A stretch of 64,000 bases of DNA from Methanobrevibacter sp. (lineage in GTDB: Archaea > Methanobacteriota > Methanobacteria > Methanobacteriales > Methanobacteriaceae), in assembly GCA_017407115.1 (NCBI GenBank), contig JAFQXD010000009.1, positions 32,461 to 96,460 on the forward strand, written 5' to 3'. Positions within the stretch are counted from its first letter, which is position 1. Each line of letters starts with the position of its first letter. Under the pieces are notes generated by a model. The model was not told the DNA's origin, ran no database searches, and saw nothing but the letters and a program-made list of their open reading frames with translations. Of this stretch, positions 10,206 to 20,569 are shown piece after piece. The translations under genes were made by a program, and so were the position numbers.

Positions 10206-11594
10206 TTAATCACTATTTAACTGATATTCTACCATTTCATCAACCAGATGCAAGAAGTTATCCTTACTGTCATATGGTATCATTGCACCTGCCGCAATGT
10301 CGTGGCCTCCTCCGGTTCCGCCGAAATTGTTAGATGAATCCTGCAATGCTTTTCCTAAATTGACGCCTTTTGCAACCATGTCCCTGGTTGTTCTGCCTGA
10401 AATCTTTATGTCCTTGTGGAGTCTTGAAAGTCCAAGTACCGGTTTGGAATTATCCAATAGTTCAACGGATAATCCTATACTTGCGATAGTACCCATTACT
10501 GATTTCAATACCTTATCTTCACTGTAGAGATATTGTATTGAATTCAATTGTTGAGCTCCTTCTCTTTTAACCCATTCAAGGCCTTTGACAATTTGGTCAC
10601 GGTATTGGCGCTGCAATCTTAAGGCAGCATCCAAGGCCTGGTCCTTTTCACCTAGAGCAATGCTCAAACCCAATCCCTGCTTTTTGTTTTTTCCGCATGC
10701 ATCGAGAATATATGAATATTCCTCCAAATCACGCAGCATCGGAGATTCCTTAACAACTGTATAACAATCTCCGAAAATATCGGGATTGATGTTAATTAAA
10801 GCATCTTTTAAAAGGTCTTTTTCTTCATCTTCAAGGTCTGTGAATTTGATTCCATAAGATAAGTTCATGCGTTCTAAAAACTCACGAGCGCCATCCAGAT
10901 CTCCACTGATTCCCGGAAGAGGTGGTGAAAAAGTATAAGCCAGAGATTTAAAAATCGGTTCGGTTGATTTGGAAACAATCTTTAAACCTTCATGAATTTC
11001 CAAATTACCGCTTTCAAGTGCATCATCTAAAATCAATTTGTTTACACCGGTGAAACCGTTTTGACCTTGCATATCACCAAATGCACCTACTAAAGCATAA
11101 TATGCCAAATGCTTTTTGTCCAAATCACGGATGGTCAGATAAGCTGATCCGGCACCGCATAAATCCTTGCTTCCGTCAACTCCAAAAAGATGAGGATTCA
11201 CATGGACAACATTGCTTTCCGCTTCAGTATCTCCCACCTGATGGTGGTCAGCAACTATAACATCATGCTTGTAGGTGTTGAATTCCTTAATGAACGGACT
11301 GCCCATATCTGAAAATATGAACAGCTCATTTTTCTCACTTCTTAACTGATTTACAATGTCCTCTTTAAGACGTGGAATAAGAGTTGCGTGGAATTGAACG
11401 TTTTCCTCGGCCAAAGCATTCGCTATAACTGCTGCTGCTGAAATTCCATCAGCATCGTTATGAGAAATTAATCTTATAACAGCATCATTTTCAATATGCT
11501 CCTTGAGCATATTGCAAGCTTCGCTAGCTCTATTTAACAAGGAGTGCTGCTTCTCTTGGATTATATCTCCATCCTTCTGGTAATTTACCTTCAC
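10206..11594 (-). CDS. RecJ-like DHH-family exonuclease/phosphoesterase
   Basis: Single-strand-specific nuclease family of archaea (RecJ/GAN-like), thought to act in replication and repair. Motif I HNDADG sits about 45 residues from the ORF start and the DHH motif ([11 protein letters not shown]) near residue 116; the C-terminal DHHA1 domain ends with [15 protein letters not shown], a glycine-rich substrate loop. The start is uncertain: the open frame reaches back to a GTG at 11594 inside rpsO, with a TTG at 11540 and an ATG at 11510 as alternatives, none with a good ribosome binding site. Overlap with rpsO implies coupled translation. Confidence 0.87.
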   Translation of the reverse strand: MKVNYQKDGDIIQEKQHSLLNRASEACNMLKEHIENDAVIRLISHNDADGISAAAVIANALAEENVQFHATLIPRLKEDIVNQLRSEKNELFIFSDMGSPFIKEFNTYKHDVIVADHHQVGDTEAESNVVHVNPHLFGVDGSKDLCGAGSAYLTIRDLDKKHLAYYALVGAFGDMQGQNGFTGVNKLILDDALESGNLEIHEGLKIVSKSTEPIFKSLAYTFSPPLPGISGDLDGAREFLERMNLSYGIKFTDLEDEEKDLLKDALININPDIFGDCYTVVKESPMLRDLEEYSYILDACGKNKKQGLGLSIALGEKDQALDAALRLQRQYRDQIVKGLEWVKREGAQQLNSIQYLYSEDKVLKSVMGTIASIGLSVELLDNSKPVLGLSRLHKDIKISGRTTRDMVAKGVNLGKALQDSSNNFGGTGGGHDIAAGAMIPYDSKDNFLHLVDEMVEYQLNSD

Positions 11595-11928
11595 TTACAT
11601 AGTAAGAAGCTAATCTTCTGATTCTTGATTCGATGATAGTTAAACCTCTTTTGGAGTGTAAGTCTTTAGGGTTTTCTTCTAAGTGATCTCTGATGTTTAC
11701 TGCTCTTTTGATTAAGTTCATTAAGTCTTCTGGGTATTCTCCAGCTTGACCGTTTCTTCTTAAAATTTCAGTAATTCTTTCACCGGTTACATCTTTAACG
11801 GAAGGAATACCGTATTGGTCTCTTAATACAATACCTATTTCGGAAGTACTTTTACCTTCTCTGTTAAATTTTAAAATCATCTCTTCAATTTCTTCATCAC
11901 TATAAGTTACCCATTCTGGTCTTGCCAT
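11530..11928 (-). CDS. rps15: 30S ribosomal protein S15
   Basis: Small-subunit protein uS15 in the long archaeal/eukaryotic form (132 residues), with the N-terminal extension [18 protein letters not shown], and the conserved core ending in [17 protein letters not shown]. It binds 16S rRNA in the platform of the 30S subunit. An AGAGGT ribosome binding site precedes the ATG. It is the first gene of the rpsO-recJ-like-acnX run; linkage of S15 with a RecJ-like gene is common in Methanobacteria. Confidence 0.96.
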   Translation of the reverse strand: MARPEWVTYSDEEIEEMILKFNREGKSTSEIGIVLRDQYGIPSVKDVTGERITEILRRNGQAGEYPEDLMNLIKRAVNIRDHLEENPKDLHSKRGLTIIESRIRRLASYYVSEGKLPEGWRYNPREAALLVK

Positions 11929-11987
11929 AATATAAACCTCTTTAAATTTTTTAAATCTTAAATAAGCCCAATAAACAGAAAATAATG

Positions 11988-12539
11988 TTACTCTTGACTA
12001 GAATACCATTTGATAAATTTCTCTAATGAATTTTTTCTATGTGAAAACTGGTTTTTCTCTTCAGTTGTAAGTTCTCCGAATGTCTTACCTTCACTTGGAA
12101 CATAAAACAAAGGATCGAAAGCGAATCCTAAATCTCCTCTTTCTTCAACTGCGATTTCACCTACGACCTTGCCTAAAAAAGTCTTGGGCTCAGAATTGGG
12201 GGCACAGTACCCAATAACTGACCTGAATTCGGCATAACGGTCATCAGTATCTTTCAATAGCTTTAAAATTCCCTGATTTCCAATAGTATCCTGAACATAA
12301 TGTGAATAAGTTCCCGGAAATCCGTTTAAAGCTCTGATGAATAAACCAGCGTCTTCAACAATCACAGGACAGTCAAGTTCATGACAAGCATATTTTGCGC
12401 CTGATATGGCCACTTCCTCAAGAGTTCCCTGAGGCTCTTCGTAACCTAAATCAATATGCTTCAAGTTAATGTCATAATCTTTGAAAATATTCTCTGCTTC
12501 TTTAACTTTATGTTCGTTACCCGTTATAAATGTTATCAT
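11988..12539 (-). CDS. rdgB: XTP/dITP diphosphatase (RdgB/HAM1 family)
   Basis: House-cleaning enzyme that hydrolyses ITP, XTP and their deoxy forms so they are not built into nucleic acids. The 183-residue protein starts with the typical [10 protein letters not shown] substrate-binding segment, has [18 protein letters not shown] (catalytic Asp and metal site near residue 62-78) and ends with [17 protein letters not shown], the conserved SHR base-recognition motif. Length is normal. It follows kae1-bud32 on the same strand with a 43-base gap, likely one transcript, a neighbourhood seen in other euryarchaea. Confidence 0.95.
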   Translation of the reverse strand: MITFITGNEHKVKEAENIFKDYDINLKHIDLGYEEPQGTLEEVAISGAKYACHELDCPVIVEDAGLFIRALNGFPGTYSHYVQDTIGNQGILKLLKDTDDRYAEFRSVIGYCAPNSEPKTFLGKVVGEIAVEERGDLGFAFDPLFYVPSEGKTFGELTTEEKNQFSHRKNSLEKFIKWYSSQE

Positions 12540-12582
12540 ATTTTTAGTTATGAATTATATTTTTATTATAGTTAACCAAAAA

Positions 12583-14190
<1,608 letters not shown>

Positions 14191-14522
14191 TCAATTAAAT
14201 AAATATTGTACTTATTAATATTAAATCCTAATGCATGAAAATTTAAATACAATACCTACCAGTATTTAAAATACTCGAAAAAATAGAATTTCAAAAATTG
14301 AACAAGGATAAATTTGATAAACAAATTTTGACACATCCTCATTCAAATACTAAAAACATAGGTCTGCAATATGCAGTCCAACATCAACTGATGTTGTCTA
14401 ATACTATAACCATTAACATATATAAACTTTACTAAATTCCCCCATTACATTATTAAATCAATATCCCAACTCTAAGCAACATAATACAGTGATTATAATA
14501 TTTATATTAAAAATTAACAAAT

Positions 14523-14533
14523 TTTATATAAAT
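14523..14533 (+). promoter_or_regulatory. Putative TATA box in the 14.2-15 kb region
   Basis: TTTATATAAAT lies about 75 bases upstream of the 24-codon ORF at 14598; transcription would start near 14555 and run through the hairpin cluster. Sequence prediction only. Confidence 0.4.
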
Positions 14534-14597
14534 TTAAATCGAAATAATTATTTCTAAAGCACTAATATAAAATTACTAAAAATATAGGTGTTTTGTA

Positions 14598-14672
14598 ATG
14601 GAAAAGAGCATTATAATTAAAAACTCTCCTATCAGACTGGGAGAACCAGAAATATGGCAGTTGAAAATTTAG
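14598..14672 (+). CDS. Possible 24-residue leader peptide or gene remnant
   Basis: ATG preceded by AGGTG with a 7-base spacer, the spacing used by genuine genes in this window, and a TATA box further upstream. The predicted peptide begins MEKSIIIKNSPIRLGEPEIW and is not recognised. It could be a leader peptide, the start of a decayed gene, or chance; the first stem of the downstream hairpin series (14625-14644) lies inside it. No function is proposed. Confidence 0.3.
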   Translation: MEKSIIIKNSPIRLGEPEIWQLKI

Positions 14673-14860
14673 TGCTTGCTATCTCTTACATTTTCATAGC
14701 AAGTTACTATCTATTGTTAGCCGTTAACTTGTTAATTCACTAACAATCTATGATGTCGAATAGGAAGCAGAGTTGGAGAAATCCAAAATTTTCTAATTAG
14801 ATAAACTGACAATTTAAATGAAAATTAGCTTTAATATGTGCTTTATGGCTTCCTTTTTTA
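14620..14860 (+). ncRNA. Candidate structured RNA (unassigned)
   Basis: Three short-range stems and one longer one follow each other: TCTCC/GGAGA at 14625-14644, CTTGCTAT/ATAGCAAG at 14675-14703 (perfect, 8 bp), ATTGTTAG/CTAACAAT at 14713-14747 (perfect, 8 bp), and AGGAAGC/GCTTCCT at 14762-14854 (7 bp) followed directly by a T-run that could stop transcription. It does not show the conserved boxes of RNase P RNA, SRP RNA or a B12 riboswitch that I would recognise. It may be an independent small RNA or the leader of the gene pair at 14961. Confidence 0.35.
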
Positions 14861-14960
14861 CACATAGTGAAATTATTCAACTAATGTCATGACCATGAAT
14901 GACCGTACATAACAATCATTATGAAAATATTTTTTAAATTTAAAAAACAAATTTAAAAAT

Positions 14961-15464
14961 ATGGGATTTTATAGTGCAAATACTCCAGAACAGAAAAGGG
15001 TTAAAAAATTAACCGGAGATATTAACATCAGTGATATGTTCAAAAACGAATGTGAAACCCGTGGAATTCCAATTTATAATGCTTACAATATTCAAAAAAG
15101 ATTGCTTCACGAGGTAGAGCAGGAACAGCTTCATGGTGTTAAGGAAGTTGATGACAGATTGATGGAATTGTTGGATGAAAGGTCAAAAAATAAAGTGACA
15201 CACAGATATGTTGATTTCATTTCAAATGAGGACAGTGCTTCAAGAGGAGTAATACCTCCAAGATCAGACGAAAAGACATCACTTCCTCCAAAAGACCAAA
15301 TTAAAATTCCACCAAGGGCAAGAGACGGACAGGAATTCTATAGAGATGATGAACTTCCTGAAATCGAAATGCTTAAAAAAATCATGCTTCAAAATAAAAA
15401 AATTATTAATCAGAATAAGATCATTATAGATTTATTGAAAAAACAGGGTGAAAAAGATGATTGA
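14961..15464 (+). CDS. Hypothetical protein upstream of cobT-like gene
   Basis: A 167-residue soluble, charged protein that I do not recognise. It has no signal peptide or membrane segment. The middle (about residues 95-130) is rich in proline and charge (IPPRSDEKTSLPPKDQ), suggesting a flexible linker, and the last 35 residues (EMLKKIMLQNKKIINQNKII) look like an amphipathic helix or short coiled coil. Its 3' end overlaps the cobT-like start by 8 bases, so the two are almost certainly co-translated and may work together. The ATG is preceded only by A-rich sequence. Confidence 0.7.
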   Translation: MGFYSANTPEQKRVKKLTGDINISDMFKNECETRGIPIYNAYNIQKRLLHEVEQEQLHGVKEVDDRLMELLDERSKNKVTHRYVDFISNEDSASRGVIPPRSDEKTSLPPKDQIKIPPRARDGQEFYRDDELPEIEMLKKIMLQNKKIINQNKIIIDLLKKQGEKDD

Positions 15465-16524
15465 TGGAATTACAACTTACGGATCAGAAGAACTGACCAA
15501 ACAACTACAGGAATGTGATGATCCGGTATTTTTACTTACAATCGGGACAACTGAAACATCATTAATAGAAGGAATTTCAGGAGCAGGCCCGTCAGCAGAC
15601 CTGACAGAATATACTCCTGCTTCAGATGCCGAATTCATGATTTTGGGAGAAGTAAGATGCTGTGATGCGCCTGCCGAAACAGTAGTGGGCGATGAAGCTG
15701 CGCCAACTCCAGCAAGGCTTACAAAAGCAGCACTGCAACTTGCAAATATCCCATTCGTAATTGTTGATGCTGGTTCCAAATATAAGCCTGACGTTGAATA
15801 CGTTAATCTTGGAAAAGAATATGGAAGAGACATAAGAACCGGAAAAGGAGTTTTAAACCCATTGGAAATATTTGAAAATGCAAAAGATTTGGGTGCCGAA
15901 TTATCAAGAAGACATGAAATGCTCATTATCGGGGAAAGCATTGCTGCGGGAACCACAACAGCCTTGGGAGTATTAAGGGCACTGGGTTATGATGCAAACG
16001 AAAAGGTCAGCGGAAGTATGCCTTACAATCCCCATGACATGAAAACAAAAGTTGTTGATGAAGGGCTTGAAAATGCAGGACTTGACCCTGAAAAAGATGA
16101 CATTGATGCCATTCAGGCAATTGGTGCAGTGGGCGATCCTACATTGCCTGCAATAGCCGGAATAGTATTAGGTTCTGACATTCCAATTATTTTGGCTGGA
16201 GGAACCCAAATGGCCGCTGTCTGTGCAATCATAAAATCCATACAGCCTAACTTTGATTTTTCAAGAATAAATTTGGCCACAACAGTATTTGTAGCGGGTG
16301 ATGAAACCGCAGATTTATTCGGCATTCTAAAACAGATTGATGAAAACATTACCGTGAACGTGGTGGACCCTAAATTTGAAGAATCAGAGCATGGCGGCTT
16401 GAAAAATTACCTGAAAGGATTTGTTAAAGAGGGAGCCGGAGCCGGAGGAGCAATGTATACTGCGCTGGTTTTAGGAAATTCCGTCGAAAAACTTAGAAAA
16501 AGAATAGAAAAAGTATGTAAATAG
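15457..16524 (+). CDS. CobT-like nicotinate-nucleotide-dependent phosphoribosyltransferase
   Basis: Archaeal family related to nicotinate-nucleotide:dimethylbenzimidazole phosphoribosyltransferase (TIGR00303 type, about 355 residues), expected to activate the lower-ligand base for cobamide assembly. Glycine-rich segments typical of the fold are visible: GISGAGPSADLTEY near residue 43, GESIAAGTTTALGVLRALGY near 170, GAVGDPTLPAIAGIVLG near 225 and KEGAGAGGAMYTALVLG near the C terminus. The frame is open to a GTG at 15448, but that GTG forms part of the ribosome binding site GGTGA for the ATG at 15457, which is chosen. The base activated in this organism cannot be inferred. Confidence 0.85.
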   Translation: MIDGITTYGSEELTKQLQECDDPVFLLTIGTTETSLIEGISGAGPSADLTEYTPASDAEFMILGEVRCCDAPAETVVGDEAAPTPARLTKAALQLANIPFVIVDAGSKYKPDVEYVNLGKEYGRDIRTGKGVLNPLEIFENAKDLGAELSRRHEMLIIGESIAAGTTTALGVLRALGYDANEKVSGSMPYNPHDMKTKVVDEGLENAGLDPEKDDIDAIQAIGAVGDPTLPAIAGIVLGSDIPIILAGGTQMAAVCAIIKSIQPNFDFSRINLATTVFVAGDETADLFGILKQIDENITVNVVDPKFEESEHGGLKNYLKGFVKEGAGAGGAMYTALVLGNSVEKLRKRIEKVCK

Positions 16525-16555
16525 AGATTTAACAATCTCTATAATCTAATTTTTT
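16521..16555. terminator. Bidirectional hairpin terminator between cobT-like gene and uppP
   Basis: ATAGAGATT (16521-16529) pairs perfectly with AATCTCTAT (16534-16542) and is followed by a T-run at 16550. It overlaps the cobT-like stop codon and sits just before the convergent uppP stop. Confidence 0.6.
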
Positions 16556-17387
16556 AAAATACATGAGCGATTGAGCCCATGAATACAACTATGCCTACTA
16601 TCCAACAGTAGTAAGCAAAAATATCCAAACTTCTTTTTTGAATTAAATCAAGCATCCATTTGATAGCGGCATAAGCTGCAATGAATGCTGCAATGAAACC
16701 CAAAAGGATAGGAATAAAGTTTACATCCAGCGCCCCGCCAATGTCTTTAAGTTGAAGTACAAATGCGCCTAAAATAGCTGGAATGGACAATATGAAACTG
16801 AATTTAGCTGCAAATTCCTTATCAAGTCCCATTACAAGACCTGCTGCAATTGTTGTACCGGAACGTGAAAGCCCAGGTAAAATTGCACATGCCTGACCTA
16901 ATCCCATAACCAAGGACTCTTTAGGTCCAATGTTTTTTAAGTTAATTTCACCACTGGCCATTCTTTGGGATAAATAAAGAATTGTACCTGTTACAAACAA
17001 AAAGAATGCAGGAACATATAATGCACCGGCAAACAATGACTCTACAGCATCATCAAACAATACACCAACAATACCTACAGGAACAGTGGCCAAAATCACA
17101 TACCAGGCAAGTCGTTTATAAGGATCATCAATTAAACCTTGCCTGAATCTTCCTTGAAGAATATCTCCAATGCTTAACCACCATGATTTAAGCATTTTGA
17201 TGATATCTCCTCTAAAAAACCATAAAACAGCAAGTAAAGATCCCAAATGAAGAAAAGTATCGAAAGCAAGAGAGCTTTCAACACCCAATATGTTTTGGAT
17301 AAAAACTAAATGTGCTGAACTACTAACCGGTAAAAATTCAGTTAGACCCTGAACGATACCGATTATAATTCCCTGGATTATATCCAT
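16554..17387 (-). CDS. uppP: Undecaprenyl-diphosphatase UppP (BacA family)
   Basis: Integral membrane enzyme that removes a phosphate from undecaprenyl (polyprenyl) diphosphate so the lipid carrier can be reused in cell-wall and glycan synthesis. The 277-residue protein has both signature regions: GLTEFLPVSSSAHL near residue 14 and LPGLSRSGTTIAAGL near 170, and about eight hydrophobic segments. In a pseudomurein organism it is the natural partner of the Mur ligases elsewhere in the window. A GGTG site precedes the ATG. It lies 12 bases downstream of ilvE on the same strand. Confidence 0.95.
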   Translation of the reverse strand: MDIIQGIIIGIVQGLTEFLPVSSSAHLVFIQNILGVESSLAFDTFLHLGSLLAVLWFFRGDIIKMLKSWWLSIGDILQGRFRQGLIDDPYKRLAWYVILATVPVGIVGVLFDDAVESLFAGALYVPAFFLFVTGTILYLSQRMASGEINLKNIGPKESLVMGLGQACAILPGLSRSGTTIAAGLVMGLDKEFAAKFSFILSIPAILGAFVLQLKDIGGALDVNFIPILLGFIAAFIAAYAAIKWMLDLIQKRSLDIFAYYCWIVGIVVFMGSIAHVF

Positions 17388-17399
17388 ATTCTACACCGC

Positions 17400-18323
17400 T
17401 TAAATATAACTTAACCAATTGTATTTATCTTCAACTTTAGCTTCAACAATATCAAAGAAAGCAGTTTGTATTTTTTCAGAGATTGGTCCTCTTCTTCCAA
17501 TGCCTATTTGCCTGTGGTCAATAGAACGGATTGGAGTTACTTCAGCTGCAGTTCCGGTAAAGAACACTTCATTTGCAGAATATAATCTTTCTCTTGAAAT
17601 AACCTCTTCAACAACTTCATAGCCTAAATCACAGGCAATAGTCATGATTGAATCTCTTGTAATACCTTTAAGGTTAGAGGAAGACATTGCAGGAGTGAAC
17701 AGTTTTTCGCCTTCAACGAGGAAAATGTTTTCTCCACTACCTTCGGAAACGTGGCCTTCGTAGTCAAGCATGATTGCTTCATCAAATCCGTTGTCGATAG
17801 CTTCGAGTTTAGCTAATTGGGAGTTCATGTAGTTTGCACCACATTTTGCAAGTGCAGGGAAAGTGTCAGGTGCTGGTTTTCTCCAGGATGAAACACCAAT
17901 GTCTACACCATTTGCCATTCCTTCTTCTCCTAAATAGGATCCCCATTCCCAGGCAGCGATTACTACATTAACAGGACAACCTAATGGATTTACTCCTAAT
18001 TCCCCATATCCTCTAAATACGATTGGGCGTATGTAGCATGCTCCTAAATCATTAACGCGAAGGGTTTCTAAGATAGCCTCTTCAATCTCTTCTTGTGTAA
18101 AAGGAATATCAATTTTATAAATTTTTGCAGAATCAAATAAACGTTGTACATGTTCTTTTAAACGGAATACAGCAACACCATTTTCATTTTCATATGCACG
18201 AATGCCTTCAAAAACACTTGTACCGTAATGGACAACGTGAGAAAGTACTGATATATTTGCATCTTTCCATTCAACAAATTCTCCGTCAAACCATACTTTT
18301 GTTTCTTTATCGTCCCATGCCAT
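17400..18323 (-). CDS. ilvE: Branched-chain amino acid aminotransferase
   Basis: Last step of valine, leucine and isoleucine synthesis; a fold-type IV PLP enzyme, 307 residues as expected. Characteristic are the N-terminal [15 protein letters not shown] near residue 31, a PLP-lysine region [18 protein letters not shown] near 190, [12 protein letters not shown] near 215 and the GITRDSIM segment. The start ATG has GTGAT just upstream. Other ilv genes are in this window but not adjacent: ilvB-ilvN-ilvC at 36-40 kb and ilvD at 58.5 kb. Confidence 0.96.
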   Translation of the reverse strand: MAWDDKETKVWFDGEFVEWKDANISVLSHVVHYGTSVFEGIRAYENENGVAVFRLKEHVQRLFDSAKIYKIDIPFTQEEIEEAILETLRVNDLGACYIRPIVFRGYGELGVNPLGCPVNVVIAAWEWGSYLGEEGMANGVDIGVSSWRKPAPDTFPALAKCGANYMNSQLAKLEAIDNGFDEAIMLDYEGHVSEGSGENIFLVEGEKLFTPAMSSSNLKGITRDSIMTIACDLGYEVVEEVISRERLYSANEVFFTGTAAEVTPIRSIDHRQIGIGRRGPISEKIQTAFFDIVEAKVEDKYNWLSYI

Positions 18324-18443
18324 TTTATCACTTCAAATTTTTTATGTTTATAAATATTTATATTTACACTAATATAATTTTCTTAACAAAAATTGTAAAA
18401 ATAGAAACATATATATAATAGTAAATTCATAATAATACTTGTT

Positions 18444-18515
18444 GGTTCCGTGGTCTAGTGGTATGATACCTCCCTTACAAGGAGGGGATCACGAGTTCGA
18501 GTCTCGTCGGAACCA
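18444..18515 (+). tRNA. tRNA-Val (anticodon TAC)
   Basis: A complete cloverleaf: acceptor stem GGTTCCG pairs with CGGAACC at 18508-18514, discriminator A, anticodon stem CCTCC/GGAGG enclosing loop CTTACAA (anticodon TAC, reading GTA), and a T-loop GTTCGAGTC. The CCA end is not encoded. It is far more GC-rich than its surroundings, and a T-run (18525-18530) follows as terminator. No intron. Confidence 0.97.
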
Positions 18516-18729
18516 CTCATTCTAATTTTTTAAGATTTTTCGATTTTAGTTACCACTCTCCACATTTTTTGAGGGTATTTTTTCTTTGAAATTTGGCATA
18601 ACTAACATTATTTTACTCAATTAATTTTTAAAAAAACATTGAATTGTACATATTTTTATTAGTCAAATTAATACATTGAATAATATTCATTAAAATAATT
18701 AATACAATAATTAAAAATCATAAATAATA

Positions 18730-18740
18730 AAATTTAAATA
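18730..18740 (+). promoter_or_regulatory. Putative TATA box of mtd
   Basis: AATTTAAATA element about 50 bases before the mtd ATG; predicted start near 18764 gives a short leader containing the strong AAGGAG site at 18771. The 269 bases between the tRNA and mtd are otherwise very AT-rich and show nothing else I can support. Confidence 0.45.
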
Positions 18741-18784
18741 GTTTTTGAATTAAAATTATAACTATCGAAAAAGGAGACTTAATT

Positions 18785-19615
18785 ATGGTAGTTAAAATTG
18801 CTATTATTAAAAGTGGTAATATTGGTACTTCACCAGTAATTGACCTATTGTTAGACGAAAGAGCAGACAGACCAAACATCGATGTAAGAACCTTTGGATC
18901 TGGAGCAAAAATGAACCCAGAACAAGTAGAAGACGTTGTTCCTAAAATAGACGCTTTCGAACCTGATTTCGCAATTTTCATTAGCCCAAACCCAGGAGCA
19001 CCTGGACCAGCTAAAGCAAGAGAATTATTATCTGAAAAAGATGTTCCTGCTATTATCATTGGTGACGCACCTGGTAAAGGTAAAAAAGATGAAATGGATG
19101 AACAAGGCTTAGGATACATCATCGTAATGTCTGACCCAATGATTGGTGCAAAAAGAGAATGGTTAGACCCAACTGAAATGGCTATCTTTAACGCTGACAT
19201 CTTAAAAGTACTCGCAGAAACTGGTGCATTAAGATTAGTTCAAAAAACCATTGACGGTGTAATTGCTGCTGCAGACGCAGGCGAAGCGATCGAATTACCT
19301 AAACTCATAATCACTGCTGAAAAAGCTGTTGAAGCTGCTGGATTTGCAAACCCATACGCAAAAGCAAAAGCTATTGCTGCATACGAAATGGCTGGAGCAG
19401 TCGCAAACTTAGACATGAAAGGTTGTTTCATGACCAAAGGTTTCGAAAATTTCATCCCATTAGTAGCTGCTGCACACGAAATGGCTGCATGTGCTGCTAA
19501 ATTAGCACAAGAAGCAAGAGAAATCGAAAAATCCAACGACACAGTCTTAAGAACTCCTCACATGAAAGAAGGAAACCCAGGCTGTAAAACTGAATTAATC
19601 TCAAAACCAGAATAA
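18785..19615 (+). CDS. mtd: F420-dependent methylenetetrahydromethanopterin dehydrogenase
   Basis: Central hydrogenotrophic methanogenesis enzyme: reversible reduction of methenyl- to methylene-H4MPT with F420H2. The 276-residue protein matches the family throughout, starting MVVKIAIIKSGNIGTSPV, with FISPNPGAPGPAKARE near residue 78 and a C terminus RTPHMKEGNPGCKTELISKP. Codon use looks strongly selected (frequent GCT, GGT, CCA, AAA) compared with neighbours, as expected for a highly expressed gene. It is monocistronic: own promoter, strong AAGGAG site and a clear terminator. Confidence 0.98.
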   Translation: MVVKIAIIKSGNIGTSPVIDLLLDERADRPNIDVRTFGSGAKMNPEQVEDVVPKIDAFEPDFAIFISPNPGAPGPAKARELLSEKDVPAIIIGDAPGKGKKDEMDEQGLGYIIVMSDPMIGAKREWLDPTEMAIFNADILKVLAETGALRLVQKTIDGVIAAADAGEAIELPKLIITAEKAVEAAGFANPYAKAKAIAAYEMAGAVANLDMKGCFMTKGFENFIPLVAAAHEMAACAAKLAQEAREIEKSNDTVLRTPHMKEGNPGCKTELISKPE

Positions 19616-19651
19616 GTAGCATTCCGCTACTTTTATTTTTCTTTTTTTTTG
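19615..19651 (+). terminator. mtd terminator
   Basis: Stem GTAGC/GCTAC around a five-base loop begins right after the stop codon and is followed by a long T-rich tail (19631-19651). Confidence 0.65.
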
Positions 19652-19739
19652 CGATGATTATGTAATATATTTTTTACAATATATTGTAAAATTATCTTTG
19701 ATTTTAAAAAAATTAAAAAAAGATAGCTAAATTAATTAG

Positions 19740-20318
19740 CTATAAAACTCCTTTTGTAGAAGGAATCTGATCATGTTCTACTTTAACAGCTTCCTTTAAA
19801 GCCTTGGCGAATGCTTTAAAAACGGCTTCTGCCTTGTGATGGTCATTTGCCCCTTCAACAGTGCCGTAAATATTTATCTTAGCACTGCCTGCAAAAGATT
19901 CGAAAAAGTGAATTACTATATCAGATGTCATGTCTCCAATCTTTTCATTTTTAAAATCAAGATTCATATTGCAATAGCTTCTACCGCTAATGTCGATTGC
20001 TACAGTCGCTACTGATTCATCCATCGGAACAATGGCATGAGCCATCCTTTTAATTCCTTTCTTATCACCAATAGCTTCGCTGAAAGCTTCACCAAGCAAT
20101 ATTCCAACATCTTCAATAGTGTGGTGATCATCTATTTCAACATCCCCACTGGCCTGAATGTCTAAATCAATCATACTATGCTTTGAGAAAGATTCTAACA
20201 TGTGATTAAAAAAGTTTACACCGGTGGAAATGTTATAATTTCCACTACCATCAAGATTCATTTTTATATCAATTTCAGTTTCTGATGTTTTTCTTGAAAC
20301 AATAGAATTTCTAGTCAT
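19740..20318 (-). CDS. hisB: Imidazoleglycerol-phosphate dehydratase
   Basis: Sixth step of histidine synthesis, manganese-dependent dehydration. The 192-residue monofunctional enzyme has both duplicated metal motifs: [11 protein letters not shown] near residue 63 and [12 protein letters not shown] near 159, plus the [13 protein letters not shown] segment. A TATA-like AATTTAAATATAGG on the minus strand just upstream (about 20330-20343) suggests its own, almost leaderless transcript, although the ferredoxin gene is only 39 bases away on the same strand. Confidence 0.96.
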   Translation of the reverse strand: MTRNSIVSRKTSETEIDIKMNLDGSGNYNISTGVNFFNHMLESFSKHSMIDLDIQASGDVEIDDHHTIEDVGILLGEAFSEAIGDKKGIKRMAHAIVPMDESVATVAIDISGRSYCNMNLDFKNEKIGDMTSDIVIHFFESFAGSAKINIYGTVEGANDHHKAEAVFKAFAKALKEAVKVEHDQIPSTKGVL

Positions 20319-20357
20319 AATCTAACCTATATTTAAATTGATTTAACGTTCAAGCAT

Positions 20358-20558
20358 TTAGGCCTCTTGGCCCGGACGTATAATTTTAATGCAATTTGTA
20401 GGGCATTCCATAGCACATAATGTACAAACATGACAATATCTTAAATCCAATATATGTGCAACGTCTGTTATTTTCCAAATTTTAGCAGATTTTGGACAAA
20501 TCTCCTCACACTTACCGCATGCAATACATTTTTCCTCATCGACTAAAATTCGTAACAT
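20358..20558 (-). CDS. 2[4Fe-4S] ferredoxin
   Basis: A 66-residue electron carrier with two cysteine clusters, CIACGKCEEICPKS and CHVCTLCAMECPTN, each Cx2Cx2CxxxC, holding two [4Fe-4S] centres. The start has GGTGAT immediately upstream. It begins 11 bases after the ModE-like regulator's stop, so the two are probably one operon; the ferredoxin may serve a molybdenum or tungsten oxidoreductase, but this is only inferred from the neighbour. Confidence 0.9.
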   Translation of the reverse strand: MLRILVDEEKCIACGKCEEICPKSAKIWKITDVAHILDLRYCHVCTLCAMECPTNCIKIIRPGQEA

Positions 20559-20569
20559 GAAATCACCAT

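Noticed and set aside
14600..14870. B12 riboswitch or RNase P RNA before the cobT operon
   Set aside because: Position before a cobamide gene is suggestive, but no B12 box or RNase P conserved regions could be found; left as an unassigned structured RNA.
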